DNA from: Deltaproteobacteria bacterium
GTDB taxonomy: Bacteria; Desulfobacterota; DSM-4660; Desulfatiglandales; HGW-15
Assembly (NCBI GenBank): GCA_030671095.1
Contig: DAOVAK010000004.1
Coordinates: forward strand, 1 to 22,361
DNA: 22,361 nucleotides
Reading direction: 5' to 3'
In this document: piece after piece, positions 14,960-22,361 of the stretch
Position numbering within the stretch: the first letter of the stretch is position 1
Layout of the letters: each line of letters starts with the position of its first letter
Made by a program: the position numbers and the translations under genes
Notes under the pieces: generated by a model
Told to the model about the DNA's origin: nothing
The model's database searches: none
What the model saw: the letters and a program-made list of their open reading frames with translations, nothing else

Positions 14960-16552
14960 TCATAAACGGATGAGACTCTGCTTTTTCCAAGGTCTTGTTG
15001 CATGCTGTTTTTTTGATAGCCTCTCTAATCTGTTTATCAGTACGGCTCTGGTTGTTGGCGGTGAGATGATGTCTTCGATGGCCATTAGTCCCGCGGAATT
15101 GTATGGCTCCTCGTACTGTTCCTCCAGAAACTTAACTTTACTAGCTAGGACTTCATCAGCCTTATTAGCACTCGCTATCTCCTTTTTATATATCTGCCTA
15201 GCCATGGACTCCAGGTCCATAGCCCTGAGTTCACCGCTGGGCCACGCCAGGACTGAGTCTACGCCCATTCCTCGGCTGCCCATCACCAGACGGGCCGCCC
15301 CATAGCACTTCCTGATGTAGAGGACGATGCGGGGCACAGAGGCTTCGCAGATGGCGAAAACGGGTTTAGCTGCATGCCGCTCCAGCCCCTCCCGGCTCTG
15401 CTCCTGCTCCAGTGAGGGCAGAAACCCCGGTGTATCCACCAGGAAGATCAATGGCACATTAAAACAGTCGCAGGTCCTTACGAAATGAGCCTCTTTGTCA
15501 CATGTGTTGGCATCCAAGGAGCCGTGGGCCTCCATGGGATTATTGGCCACTATGCCTACTGTCCGCCCGGCCATTCGGGCATAGCCGGTAATAATATTAG
15601 GAGCCCACAGTGACCCAATCTCAAAGAACTCGCCGTTGTCCACTATGGAGGTAATCAAACGGTGCATGTCCATGGGTTGTGACGGGTCCTGAGGTACGAG
15701 TCCCATCAGTTTCTCATCTCGGCGTGCGGGATTATCTCCGGTATCAATGATAGGTGGTTTTTCTTTCCAGTTGGAAGGTAGAAAACTAAGGAGCTTACGG
15801 CATTTTTGTAACGCCTCCTCATCACTGTCTGTAAGGATGTCGCAGGAACCGGTGGTAGTGGCATGCAGTAGGGCACCACCGATCTCATCCTGGGAAACCT
15901 CCTGAAAGGTTACTGCTTTAAGCAACGCTGGCGAGGCTATAGACATGAAACTCAATTTACGCCTAAAAATAAGAAAGTCACTCATCATAGGAATGTAAGC
16001 TGCACCTGCATAGCAAGGGCCCAGCATCAGGGATATTTGAGGGATAATTCCAGATGCTATTGGCGGTGAAAACATATCGAGCTGCCCCCCTCCACACCCA
16101 TCAATACAGATTGGCACCCTGTATCCAAACTTCCCTAACCTATCTTGGAGCCTGCGTCCCCCCGAATCAATGATTCCTACATAGGGATATCCTTCGTTTC
16201 TAGCCTGCTCTATCACTTTCGCCAATTTCATCATTTGTGTAGATGCTTGAGAGCCGCCAGCGAGGGTATAGTCGTGGGCAGCGGCATAAACCGTTCGCCC
16301 GTTGATCTCCCCATAACCAATGATCATTGCGTCTCTAGGTATCTCCCGATTGTCAATTTCAAATCCCGTTCTAAATGGCCTCGCTAATAGATCTAGTTCC
16401 TCGAATGTACCAGGATCAAAAAGCAACTCGACTCTTTCCCAGGCAGTCAGCTTACCAGCAGCATGTTGTCTTTTTATGGCTTCGGGGCCACCGCCATGGC
16501 CGAATCTTGCCTTTACTGTTTCTAATCGTAATGCTTTTTGTTTCATATCCAT
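14960..16552 (-). CDS. Acyl-CoA carboxylase/decarboxylase carboxyltransferase subunit, diverged paralogue
   Basis: The 530-residue protein is a biotin-dependent carboxyltransferase of the PccB/methylmalonyl-CoA decarboxylase family, moving CO2 between an acyl-CoA and carboxybiotin. It has the N-terminal LTAWERVELLFDPGTFEELD (35-54), YTLAGGSQAS (95-104), IIDSGGRRLQD (127-137), SGIIPQISLMLGPCYAGAAY (167-186) for the first oxyanion hole, and VDTPGFLPS, EASVPRIVLYIRKCYGAARL and LAWPSGELRAM in the second half. Unusual points are YAGAA for the usual AGGA, YGAAR for YGGAY, an extra glycine-rich GCGGGQ near 152-157, and MDLESM where most have MGAEGA. It is second in a two-gene operon, 10 bases after its paralogue. 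Weak ribosome site (GAGTTAAG), so probably translated by coupling. No biotin carboxylase nearby. Confidence 0.87.
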   Translation of the reverse strand: MDMKQKALRLETVKARFGHGGGPEAIKRQHAAGKLTAWERVELLFDPGTFEELDLLARPFRTGFEIDNREIPRDAMIIGYGEINGRTVYAAAHDYTLAGGSQASTQMMKLAKVIEQARNEGYPYVGIIDSGGRRLQDRLGKFGYRVPICIDGCGGGQLDMFSPPIASGIIPQISLMLGPCYAGAAYIPMMSDFLIFRRKLSFMSIASPALLKAVTFQEVSQDEIGGALLHATTTGSCDILTDSDEEALQKCRKLLSFLPSNWKEKPPIIDTGDNPARRDEKLMGLVPQDPSQPMDMHRLITSIVDNGEFFEIGSLWAPNIITGYARMAGRTVGIVANNPMEAHGSLDANTCDKEAHFVRTCDCFNVPLIFLVDTPGFLPSLEQEQSREGLERHAAKPVFAICEASVPRIVLYIRKCYGAARLVMGSRGMGVDSVLAWPSGELRAMDLESMARQIYKKEIASANKADEVLASKVKFLEEQYEEPYNSAGLMAIEDIISPPTTRAVLINRLERLSKKQHATRPWKKQSLIRL

Positions 16553-16562
16553 TTTCTTAACT

Positions 16563-18098
16563 CTATAATCTTATGTTATCGTGCTTGCGGGGAGGTATTT
16601 CTTGTGTCTTCCCATTTAATAATCTCAATACCTGAATCAAGAAAGGCCGAGTGTCCCTGGGGTCAAGGAACTCCTGTGGCTGCTGCTGCTCCAAGGACTT
16701 GAGATGCTCCTTGATTTCCGCTACCCGCTTCTTTTCCTGCTTTTTTCTCTTAGTTTCATCCCCGATAGTGCTAAGCTCTCCCTTATAGAGAATAGAAACC
16801 GCTCCTTCTGGGCCCATAACGGCTTGGGCTAGAGCGGGCCAACTGACATAGAAGTCACCTCCTAGCCCAGTCCCGGGCATAGCCAAAGTGCCCCCTCCGT
16901 ATAGCTTTCGAATAGATACGGTAATTTGGGGTACTGTAGCCTGCGAGTTGGCATAGATTACCCGGCAGCCGTGCCGGATCAGGCCACGGACCTCCTCATC
17001 GATAGCGGGGAGAAAGGCTGGACAGTCAGCCAGCCAGATTAGCGGAATACCAAAGGCGTCACAGAAGCGGACAAAATATGCCATCTTGTCGGCGGCATCG
17101 AGGGTCATGCAACCCCCTTTGTCACGAGGGTTGTTTGCCAAGAGACCGACAACGTAACCACCCAGCCGGGCCAGCCCTACAATTAAATTAGAGGCCCAGT
17201 AGCGCCTTATCTCAAAGAATTCTCTGTTATCCACCACCAGAGAAATGACTCGCTTCATATCAAAGACCTTGGACTCATCCACCGGAACCAGTTCCAGAAG
17301 CTCCTCCTCACGGCGGTTCGGGTCATCCTGGCTCACTATGAAGGGCGGTTTCTCCCGGTTGTGCTGCGGTAAATAACTGAGGAGCTGCCGACACTTCTGA
17401 AGACAGTCTTCATCGTCATTTGCAAAGATGTCGTAGCAGCCCGTCTTTCTGGCATGTATCCAGGCCTCGCCCACTTCCTCGCCACACTTGCCCTCCGGCG
17501 GTGCTGCCACGTGCATATAGCTAGTATTACGTACAAGAAAAACGAAATCGGCAAGTTGGGAACATATGGCCATCCCACCCGTACACGGCCCCATTACTAG
17601 GTTTATCTGCGGGATAACTCCGGAGGAAAGGGTTTGCATCTTAGCTATGGACTCCAGAGAGTAAAAATGTGGGTAATGAATCAGGTCTCCAAATCTTTCC
17701 CCAACCGAGTCAATCATGCCGACCACAGGCACCCGTGCATGGAGAGCCTTTTCCATCACGTTAGTTATTTTTTGGGCGTGGACGACCCCAATGCTCCCTC
17801 CCAGAACGGTAACATCTTGAGACCAGACAAAGAGCGGCCTTCCGTTTACTTCTCCATAGCCCGTGATGACTCCGTCCGTAGGTATACCGCTGACCATGGG
17901 GTCAAGCAAATCTTCAGCGGATGCGAGTAACAGGTCAAGTTCTTGAAAGCTATTAGGGTCAAGCAGTTTTTCAATCCTCTCTCGGGCAGTTAGCTTGCCC
18001 TCTCGGTGCTGCTTTTCGATAGCGGCAGTAACTCCAACCAACCTGGCCTGTTTTTTGGCGATATTTCTTTCAGCCAGTTTTTCGCCCATGCTACTCAT
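16563..18098 (-). CDS. Acyl-CoA carboxylase/decarboxylase carboxyltransferase subunit, canonical-like paralogue
   Basis: This 511-residue paralogue of the next gene keeps more of the family motifs: LTARERIEKLLDPNSFQELD, VTVLGGSIGVVHAQKI, SSGVIPQINLVMGPCTGG (oxyanion hole at about 158-175), LIRHGCRVIYA, TVPQITVSIRKLYGGG and AVMGPEGAVSIL. It departs at DSVGERFGDLIHY, where relatives have DSGGARIQEG, and at LADCPAFLP, where relatives have VDxPGFLPG. I start at ATG 18098, behind AGGAGA at 5 bases; an in-frame TTG at 18113 overlaps that site and is rejected. The C-terminus has a charged stretch (KRKKQEKKRVAEIKEHLKSL) that may form a coiled coil. Carboxylation or sodium-linked decarboxylation of an acyl-CoA is likely, with biotin subunits encoded elsewhere. 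Confidence 0.87.
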   Translation of the reverse strand: MSSMGEKLAERNIAKKQARLVGVTAAIEKQHREGKLTARERIEKLLDPNSFQELDLLLASAEDLLDPMVSGIPTDGVITGYGEVNGRPLFVWSQDVTVLGGSIGVVHAQKITNVMEKALHARVPVVGMIDSVGERFGDLIHYPHFYSLESIAKMQTLSSGVIPQINLVMGPCTGGMAICSQLADFVFLVRNTSYMHVAAPPEGKCGEEVGEAWIHARKTGCYDIFANDDEDCLQKCRQLLSYLPQHNREKPPFIVSQDDPNRREEELLELVPVDESKVFDMKRVISLVVDNREFFEIRRYWASNLIVGLARLGGYVVGLLANNPRDKGGCMTLDAADKMAYFVRFCDAFGIPLIWLADCPAFLPAIDEEVRGLIRHGCRVIYANSQATVPQITVSIRKLYGGGTLAMPGTGLGGDFYVSWPALAQAVMGPEGAVSILYKGELSTIGDETKRKKQEKKRVAEIKEHLKSLEQQQPQEFLDPRDTRPFLIQVLRLLNGKTQEIPPRKHDNIRL

Positions 18099-18212
18099 CG
18101 TTATCTCCTGCAATCACTTTCGTCCAAATTAATTCTTAAGTTGACCCCTGTTTTGGTGAAATAGTTAATTGAAATACATCTATCATATTCAATCAATTGT
18201 TGCAATCTGTCA

Positions 18213-18220
18213 TCTACGAA
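18213..18220. repeat. Target-site duplication, left copy
   Basis: TCTACGAA, repeated exactly at 19505-19512 on the other side of the IS256-family element. Eight bases is the usual duplication length for this family. Confidence 0.75.
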
Positions 18221-19504
18221 GGTAGCGTTTCATATATTTTGTCAGACGGGAAAAAGAGGTACCACCTAGAAAAAAACCCAAACACCAAAAAAAGGAGGTA
18301 TCCCATGAGACACAAGGTTGTTATTCCCAGTTTGCCACAAGCCTATGACGTAATCAAGGAAATGAATTTGGATACCGCTCATTGGGACTCTGACTATCGC
18401 AGTGCAGGATGCCGCTCCTTAGAGACAATTTTAGAGGGGCGGATGCAGGAGCGGGTCAGTTACTACCTAGAGGAGATGGCCCGGGTAGGAGCACCTGATC
18501 GCAGAAACGGGTATTTCTCCCGTCACCTGGTAACCGAACTCGGAGACATTGAACTCCATGTCCCCAGAACCCGGCGCTTTAGCCCGGTACGGATCGTTCG
18601 GGCCTATGCTAGAAGAGCGCCTCCCATAGACCGGATGATCCTGGCCTGCTTTGTGCTCGGGATCTTAACGCGCAAGGTGGCACAGGCCCTGCTTCCCGTG
18701 CTCGGAGAGCCGGTGAGCGCTACCACCGAGTCTCGCGTAGCCAAGAGCCTCGATACAGCGGTAGCGGCCTTTCACCGGCGGCCCATCACAAGACAGTACC
18801 GGTTTCTTATCTTTGATGCGGTCGTGCTCAAGCGGAAGACCGCGCCGGATCGGTCAAGCGAGTGGTCCTGGTTGCCTTGGGGATTACGGAAGAGGGCAAA
18901 AAAGAGCTCATCGATTTTGCCATTGCCCCGGGGGAATCCCAGGGGGCATGGGAGGCCTTCCTCACCGACCTGTACCGCAGGGGCTTGAGTGAAGAAACCG
19001 TTGAGATGATCGTCACCGATGGCGGTAAGGGTCTTCTGGCAGCCATCCCCGTGGTCTATCCACAGATACCCATCCAATGCTGCTGGGCTCATAAGAGCAG
19101 AAACGTGCTGAACCATATAAGAAAAGCCGATAGAGAGGCAGTGAAGCGCGATCTCCACGCAATCCAGTATGCAGCCGGGATTCGTGAGGCCCAGACGGCC
19201 ATAGGAGCCTTTTCCCGCAGATGGAAGCATAGCTCCCCCAAGGCGGTTTCATGCCTGCTCGCCGATGAAGAGGAGCTTGTGACGTTTTTCCAAATCAAGG
19301 ACTCCTCATGGTGGTCCCAGGTACGAACCACCAATGCCATTGAGCGGAGGTTTCGGGAGGTTAGACAACGCACTAGACCTATGGGGGTGATTTCAGATAA
19401 AACGAGTATGGAGAGGATCCTCTATGCCGTGTTCTCCTATGAGAACCTCAGGCAAGGTGTGGCTACCCCTTTTCTTGCGGTGACACAAAACTCTTGACGT
19501 TATC
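18221..19504 (+). mobile_element. IS256-family insertion sequence, 1284 bases
   Basis: The element is defined by an 8-bp direct repeat outside it and imperfect inverted ends inside it. The left end reads GGTAGCGT...TTTTGTCA and the reverse complement of the right end reads GATAACGT...TTTGTGTCA, matching at 14 of the first 24 positions with both the outer GnTAnCGT and inner TGTCA blocks kept. The transposase fills the interior and its stop codon falls within the right end. The exact duplication implies a recent insertion. It landed about 120 bases upstream of the carboxyltransferase operon and may have cut off or altered its promoter. Confidence 0.78.
18305..19497 (+). pseudogene. IS256-family transposase with a single-base deletion
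   Basis: The N-terminal part, from ATG 18305 behind AAAGGAGG, reads through YYLEEMARVGAPDRRNGYFS, VPRTRRFSPV and RFLIFDAVVLKRKT (first catalytic D). Near 18842 the frame breaks: adding one G would restore KRKTGAGSVKRVVLVALG, the normal family sequence, in the frame that continues as EEGKKELIDFAIAPGES, MIVTDGGKGL (second D), IQCCWAHKSRNVL and TNAIERRFREVRQRTRPMG (catalytic E). Both halves are otherwise complete, about 397 residues in all. The break is either a recent inactivating deletion or a sequencing error; IS256 elements are not known to need frameshifting at this point. Confidence 0.85.
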
Positions 19505-19512
19505 TCTACGAA
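19505..19512. repeat. Target-site duplication, right copy
   Basis: TCTACGAA, the partner of 18213-18220, immediately after the right end of the IS256-family element. Confidence 0.75.
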
Positions 19513-19871
19513 TGTTTTAGATTTTTCTAATTGACACCCCAGAAGACTTTCTCTATAAAATGCTCGAGTAAATCGAGCGCTATCAGTTTAATATCGCTCG
19601 CCATCACTTTCCACAGGGAGTCTCGAAGATGGAAGATGAAATTTCTCAACGGAGAAAAACGTAAAAACCTGGTTGTATGGTCACTAACTGCTAAAGCTCA
19701 TTTCGATATTGATGACGCTTGAAGTAGATCTTGGTCGCGCGGGGCTAACGCAAGCCAAAACAAGCGTCATGGTACTCCAAAGATGCCCCATACGTAAATA
19801 ACCAGCGCGGCACGCTTGCGCTTACTCATTTGCATCGAGACGTTCTCGGGGCTGGCAAGAAGGGAAAGAGT
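19513..19871. other. Gene-free stretch before the CoA ligase pair, with a possible decayed frame
   Basis: About 360 bases without an intact gene. On the plus strand 19542-19661 reads as a protein-like frame, EDFLYKMLE, stop, IERYQFNIARHHFPQGVSKM, EDEISQRRKT, interrupted by one TAA at 19569; I do not recognise it. The second half is GC-richer and has no feature beyond short inverted repeats such as AGCGC...GCGCT near 19804. The promoter of the CoA ligase pair should lie here, but I see no clear -35/-10 pair. Confidence 0.4.
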
Positions 19872-21023
19872 ATGAGATTACTTGAGTGGCAGAGTAAGAG
19901 ACTCCTTGCCAAAGCTGGAATCCCAGTTCCAGTTGGCAGTGTTGTGGAGAGCCCCTATGCGGCAGGGGACGCTGCGGCGCGTCTCGGTAAAAAAGTTATG
20001 GTGAAAGCACAGATAAGGATCGGTGGGCGGGGGAAGGCTGGCGTCATCTTGAGTGCCGTAGATGCCTCATCTGCGGAGATGGCTGCTCGAGACCTTATTG
20101 GCCGTGAAATTAAGGGCCGAGTGATCCGGCAGGTTTTGGTAGAGGAGCAAATCGACGCTGAGCAGGAACTGTATATTAGTTTCACCGTAGACTATGATGC
20201 GCGCCGATCCTTGTTGTTGTTTAGTTCGGAAGGTGGCGTGGACGTCGAGGCGACAGCGACGAACAACTTCGCGAGGGCGGAGCTCAATCCTCTTCTCCCG
20301 TTACCCGAGTACGTTGTCCGTGATGTGCTTGCTTCTGCGAAGGTTCCACGTAACATCGACCTTGCTCTTTACGACCTAGCTAAGCGGCTGTATGGCGTGT
20401 ACAGAGAGTACGAGGCTACTTTGCTGGAAGTTAACCCGTTACTAGTACTGCGAGACGGGATGGTGGTCGCTGCGGACGCCCGCATGATCATAGACGATGC
20501 TGCGATAGAGCGGCAGCCAGCGATCGCCGAATTTGGAGACTCATTGCTTGACTCGACTATATCAGAACAGATCAAGTTGAAACACGATTTCGACTATATT
20601 GAGTTAGATCCGGGTGGTAACATTGGGCTAATCAGCACCGGTGCCGGCGGAACCATGATGACAATCGATCTTCTCACTCGCGAGGGTGGCCGTGTTATCA
20701 ACTTTTCTGATGTGCGAACGGGCAGGATAGGGCGAGATCCCTCGCGGCTTATTGTTGTTCTTGAGCAGCTTGTCCAAAAACCGAACTTCCGAGTCCTTCT
20801 GGTGAGTATCTTCGGTGCGATAACTGATCTCGCTGCATTTGCTGAAGCGTTGTTGGCTGCTTTGCGGGCCAGACCCATTAGTGCTAAGGTATATGTGCGT
20901 CTTCAGGGACGAAATGAAGAGGCGGCACGTGAACTGCTTGCGACTACAGGCGTGACGACTTACTCTTCGCTCGAAAGTGCTGTGAGTGCGGCAGCCTCCA
21001 CGGCAAAGGAGAGCACACCATGA
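19872..21023 (+). CDS. SucC-like beta subunit of an ADP/GDP-forming CoA ligase
   Basis: The 383-residue protein is the nucleotide-grasp subunit of a succinyl-CoA-synthetase-type ligase (acid + CoA + NTP to acyl-CoA). It opens with the family start RLLEWQSKRLLAKAGIPVP (2-20), then KAQIRIGGRGKAG (45-57), SEGGVDVEA (119-127), LLEVNPLLV (184-192), and a C-terminal flavodoxin-like ligase domain with GNIGLISTGAGGTMMTIDLL (249-268) and SIFGAITDL. The usual NFLDVGGGA loop is replaced by NFSDVRTGRIG at 277-287, so it may use an acid other than succinate. I start at ATG 19872, behind AGGGAAAGAG; an upstream in-frame TTG at 19830 is rejected because the family N-terminus begins at 19872. The alpha gene overlaps its stop by four bases. 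Confidence 0.86.
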   Translation: MRLLEWQSKRLLAKAGIPVPVGSVVESPYAAGDAAARLGKKVMVKAQIRIGGRGKAGVILSAVDASSAEMAARDLIGREIKGRVIRQVLVEEQIDAEQELYISFTVDYDARRSLLLFSSEGGVDVEATATNNFARAELNPLLPLPEYVVRDVLASAKVPRNIDLALYDLAKRLYGVYREYEATLLEVNPLLVLRDGMVVAADARMIIDDAAIERQPAIAEFGDSLLDSTISEQIKLKHDFDYIELDPGGNIGLISTGAGGTMMTIDLLTREGGRVINFSDVRTGRIGRDPSRLIVVLEQLVQKPNFRVLLVSIFGAITDLAAFAEALLAALRARPISAKVYVRLQGRNEEAARELLATTGVTTYSSLESAVSAAASTAKESTP

Positions 21024-21874
21024 GCATACTCGTCGATCAATCGAGTCGTGTTGTAGTTCAGGGAATTACTGGCAGAACAGCGGCCAACCATGTTCGAATG
21101 ATGCGTGAGTTTGGGACGCAAGTAGTCGCCGGGGTGGTTCCAGGCAAGGGTGGTACTCAGCAGGATGGCATCCCCATATACGATACGGTGTCTGAGGCGA
21201 GTAGTTTGAATGGTGCTAACGTTAGCCTTGTAATGGTACCAGCCAATGCGGTTCGTGATGCGTTGCTTGACGCGATATCTGCAGAGATGCCCCTTGTAGT
21301 CTGCGTGACCGAGGGTGTGCCGGTGCACGATATGTTGGTTGTATTTGAGCGGCTTCGTACCGGAAAGACCCGTCTCATTGGTCCAAATTGTCCGGGTTTA
21401 GTTACTCCGAATCAGGCGCTTGTTGGCGTGATACCGCAGACACTGACAAGACCAGGAGAAATAGCTGTTGTTTCTAGAAGTGGCACTCTTTCCTATGAGG
21501 TTTGCTACGAGCTTATAAGTGCTGGGCTGGGCCAAAGCACCTGGATTGGTGTGGGCGGAGATGCACTGAAAGGTACTTCCTTTTCTGACTTGCTACCACT
21601 TTTCGCAGCTGACCCCATGACTCGCATTGTAGTTTTGATAGGTGAGATTGGCGGTACGGACGAGGAATGCGCAGCAGAACTGGCGGCAAGCTATCCCAAG
21701 CCGCTAGTAGCCTTAATAGCAGGTGAATCTGCCCCGGCTGGTCAGACTATGGGGCACGCTGGAGCAATAATCACTGGCGATCGCGGAACCTACACAACAA
21801 AGGTAACAGCACTCCAAGGTGCCGGCGTAGCTATTGCAAAATCCCCTCGAGAGGTCGCCTCATTATGCAGGTGA
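21020..21874 (+). CDS. SucD-like alpha subunit of an ADP/GDP-forming CoA ligase
   Basis: The 284-residue subunit carries the CoA-binding domain and the phosphorylated histidine. Motifs in order: [18 protein letters not shown] (11-28), [29 protein letters not shown] (97-106), IGPNCPGLV (120-128), [11 protein letters not shown] (150-160), [21 protein letters not shown] with the conserved E209, and MGHAGAI with H246, the same number as in the E. coli enzyme. Length is normal. It starts at ATGA shared with the stop of the beta gene, so the two are made in equal amounts. Partner acid is not certain because the beta subunit loop is atypical; succinate, malate or a related dicarboxylate are possible. 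Confidence 0.88.
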   Translation: MSILVDQSSRVVVQGITGRTAANHVRMMREFGTQVVAGVVPGKGGTQQDGIPIYDTVSEASSLNGANVSLVMVPANAVRDALLDAISAEMPLVVCVTEGVPVHDMLVVFERLRTGKTRLIGPNCPGLVTPNQALVGVIPQTLTRPGEIAVVSRSGTLSYEVCYELISAGLGQSTWIGVGGDALKGTSFSDLLPLFAADPMTRIVVLIGEIGGTDEECAAELAASYPKPLVALIAGESAPAGQTMGHAGAIITGDRGTYTTKVTALQGAGVAIAKSPREVASLCR

Positions 21875-21891
21875 TGTGCACCAAGTGCACA
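21875..21891 (+). promoter_or_regulatory. Perfect palindromic hairpin directly after the CoA ligase genes
   Basis: TGTGCAC (21875-21881) and GTGCACA (21885-21891) pair exactly around CAA, starting at the base after the alpha-subunit stop. No T-run follows, so it is not a standard terminator. It could be an operator or a translational spacer before the next frame. Confidence 0.4.
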
Positions 21892-21911
21892 AGATGACCC
21901 CATCACGACTG

Positions 21912-22043
21912 AAGGAGTAACCGACATGTAAAATGGAAAAGGAGCTTGACAAGAGGTGGCCTCATAGAAGGGATATTTACCTCGCCTCACCATCATCCAA
22001 ATCAAGCCTACTCGTAGACCCATGCCTCCAAGAGTATGTGTAA
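21912..22043 (+). other. Good ribosome-binding site leading to ATG-TAA, then a 36-codon frame
   Basis: AAGGAG at 21912-21917 sits 8 bases before ATG at 21926, but the next codon is TAA. A different-frame ATG at 21933 opens a 36-codon frame, MEKELDKRWPHRRDIYL followed by ASPSSKSSLLVDP, ending at 22043. I do not recognise the product. It may be the broken start of a third operon gene or a small protein. Confidence that it encodes a functional protein is low. Confidence 0.3.
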
Positions 22044-22361
22044 TAAAGAAAGAAAAAAAGAGGTTTTATGTAAAGATATTAGGATTATTTCGATTTTTGA
22101 AATTAATAGCTATATTCTTCCAAAAATCTCCAAATATTCTTTTAGGTAGTTATTTTTAGCCATTGACAGAGTTAGTGAAGTGACATATCATAGGGTCTGG
22201 GAATTTTGGAAAAGCAAACTATTACCAAATCATAGGTCAGAAAAGGCAGTTGAATGTTCTGAGAAACAGGAAACCAATAAAGAAGTTGGGTTAGGATTTT
22301 TGAGTCCGAACGGGGGATTGTGGGAATAGCTTGAAGATGCCATTGAGGTTAAGAATAAATG
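22044..22361. other. AT-rich sequence with no recognised gene to the end of the window
   Basis: About 320 bases, AT-rich, especially 22041-22160. The longest open stretch on the plus strand is 22150-22329 (59 codons, no good start), beginning LFLAIDRVSEVTY, which faintly recalls the integrase core of IS481-type transposases, then losing the likeness. Nothing else is seen. Confidence 0.35.

Noticed and set aside
18842..18862. Programmed frameshifting in the IS256-family transposase
   Set aside because: There is no slippery run or downstream structure that I can see, and members of this family normally have one uninterrupted frame.
22150..22329. An IS481-type transposase fragment
   Set aside because: Only about 13 residues (LFLAIDRVSEVTY) look similar; the rest does not, and there is no start codon or catalytic motif to support it.

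Overview
The window looks like a piece of the chromosome of a strictly anaerobic bacterium that degrades organic acids. Coding density is normal, start codons are a mix of ATG, GTG and TTG behind clear Shine-Dalgarno sites, and GC content is roughly balanced by eye. The genes are almost all acyl-CoA enzymes: a two-subunit NDP-forming acyl-CoA synthetase, a SucCD-type CoA ligase, four CoA-transferases of two families, a FAS1/MaoC-like dehydratase, two biotin-dependent carboxyltransferases, and the tail of an aldehyde:ferredoxin oxidoreductase. This set is typical of Desulfobacterota or syntrophic fermenters; that assignment is inference. No tRNA, rRNA, CRISPR array or defence system was seen.

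Layout. (A) ~77-1665: an insertion sequence with an intact DDE transposase on the minus strand, imperfect terminal inverted repeats, and a hairpin that can mask the transposase ribosome-binding site. (B) 1694-6603: a plus-strand operon behind a TTGACA promoter: acyl-CoA synthetase alpha and beta, a 4-hydroxybutyrate/acetate-type CoA-transferase preceded by a strong hairpin, a hot-dog acyl-CoA dehydratase, then a GC hairpin that probably ends it. (C) 6750-11636: an RpiR-type regulator, a 49-codon remnant of a livF ABC-transporter ATPase, and three class III (CaiB/BaiF) CoA-transferase paralogues; the third carries the residues of an alpha-methylacyl-CoA racemase. (D) 11637-12600: the decayed 3' part of an IS1380-type transposase. 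(E) 12603-13700: an SDR-type epimerase/dehydratase-like protein without the usual active-site lysine. (F) 14018-14873, minus strand: a deletion scar joining a frameshifted IS1595-type transposase to the C-terminus of an aldehyde:ferredoxin oxidoreductase gene. (G) 14960-18098, minus strand: two carboxyltransferase paralogues in an operon with no biotin carboxylase or biotin carrier in view. (H) 18221-19504: an IS256-family element with an 8-bp target duplication and a one-base deletion in its transposase. (I) 19872-21874: an overlapping succinyl-CoA-synthetase-like gene pair, followed by a broken or minimal reading frame and about 320 bases without a recognisable gene.

Working model (inference): modules B, C, G and I activate, transfer, isomerise, hydrate and carboxylate or decarboxylate acyl-CoA esters of substrates I cannot name. 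The RpiR regulator may respond to an intermediate. Five transposase loci or remnants separate the modules, and three transfers or deletions have left gene scars, so the region reads as an accessory acyl-CoA metabolism island under active rearrangement rather than one complete known pathway. I found no wholly new class of system; the most distinctive items are the linked CoA-transferase array, the diverged carboxyltransferase pair and the gene scars.
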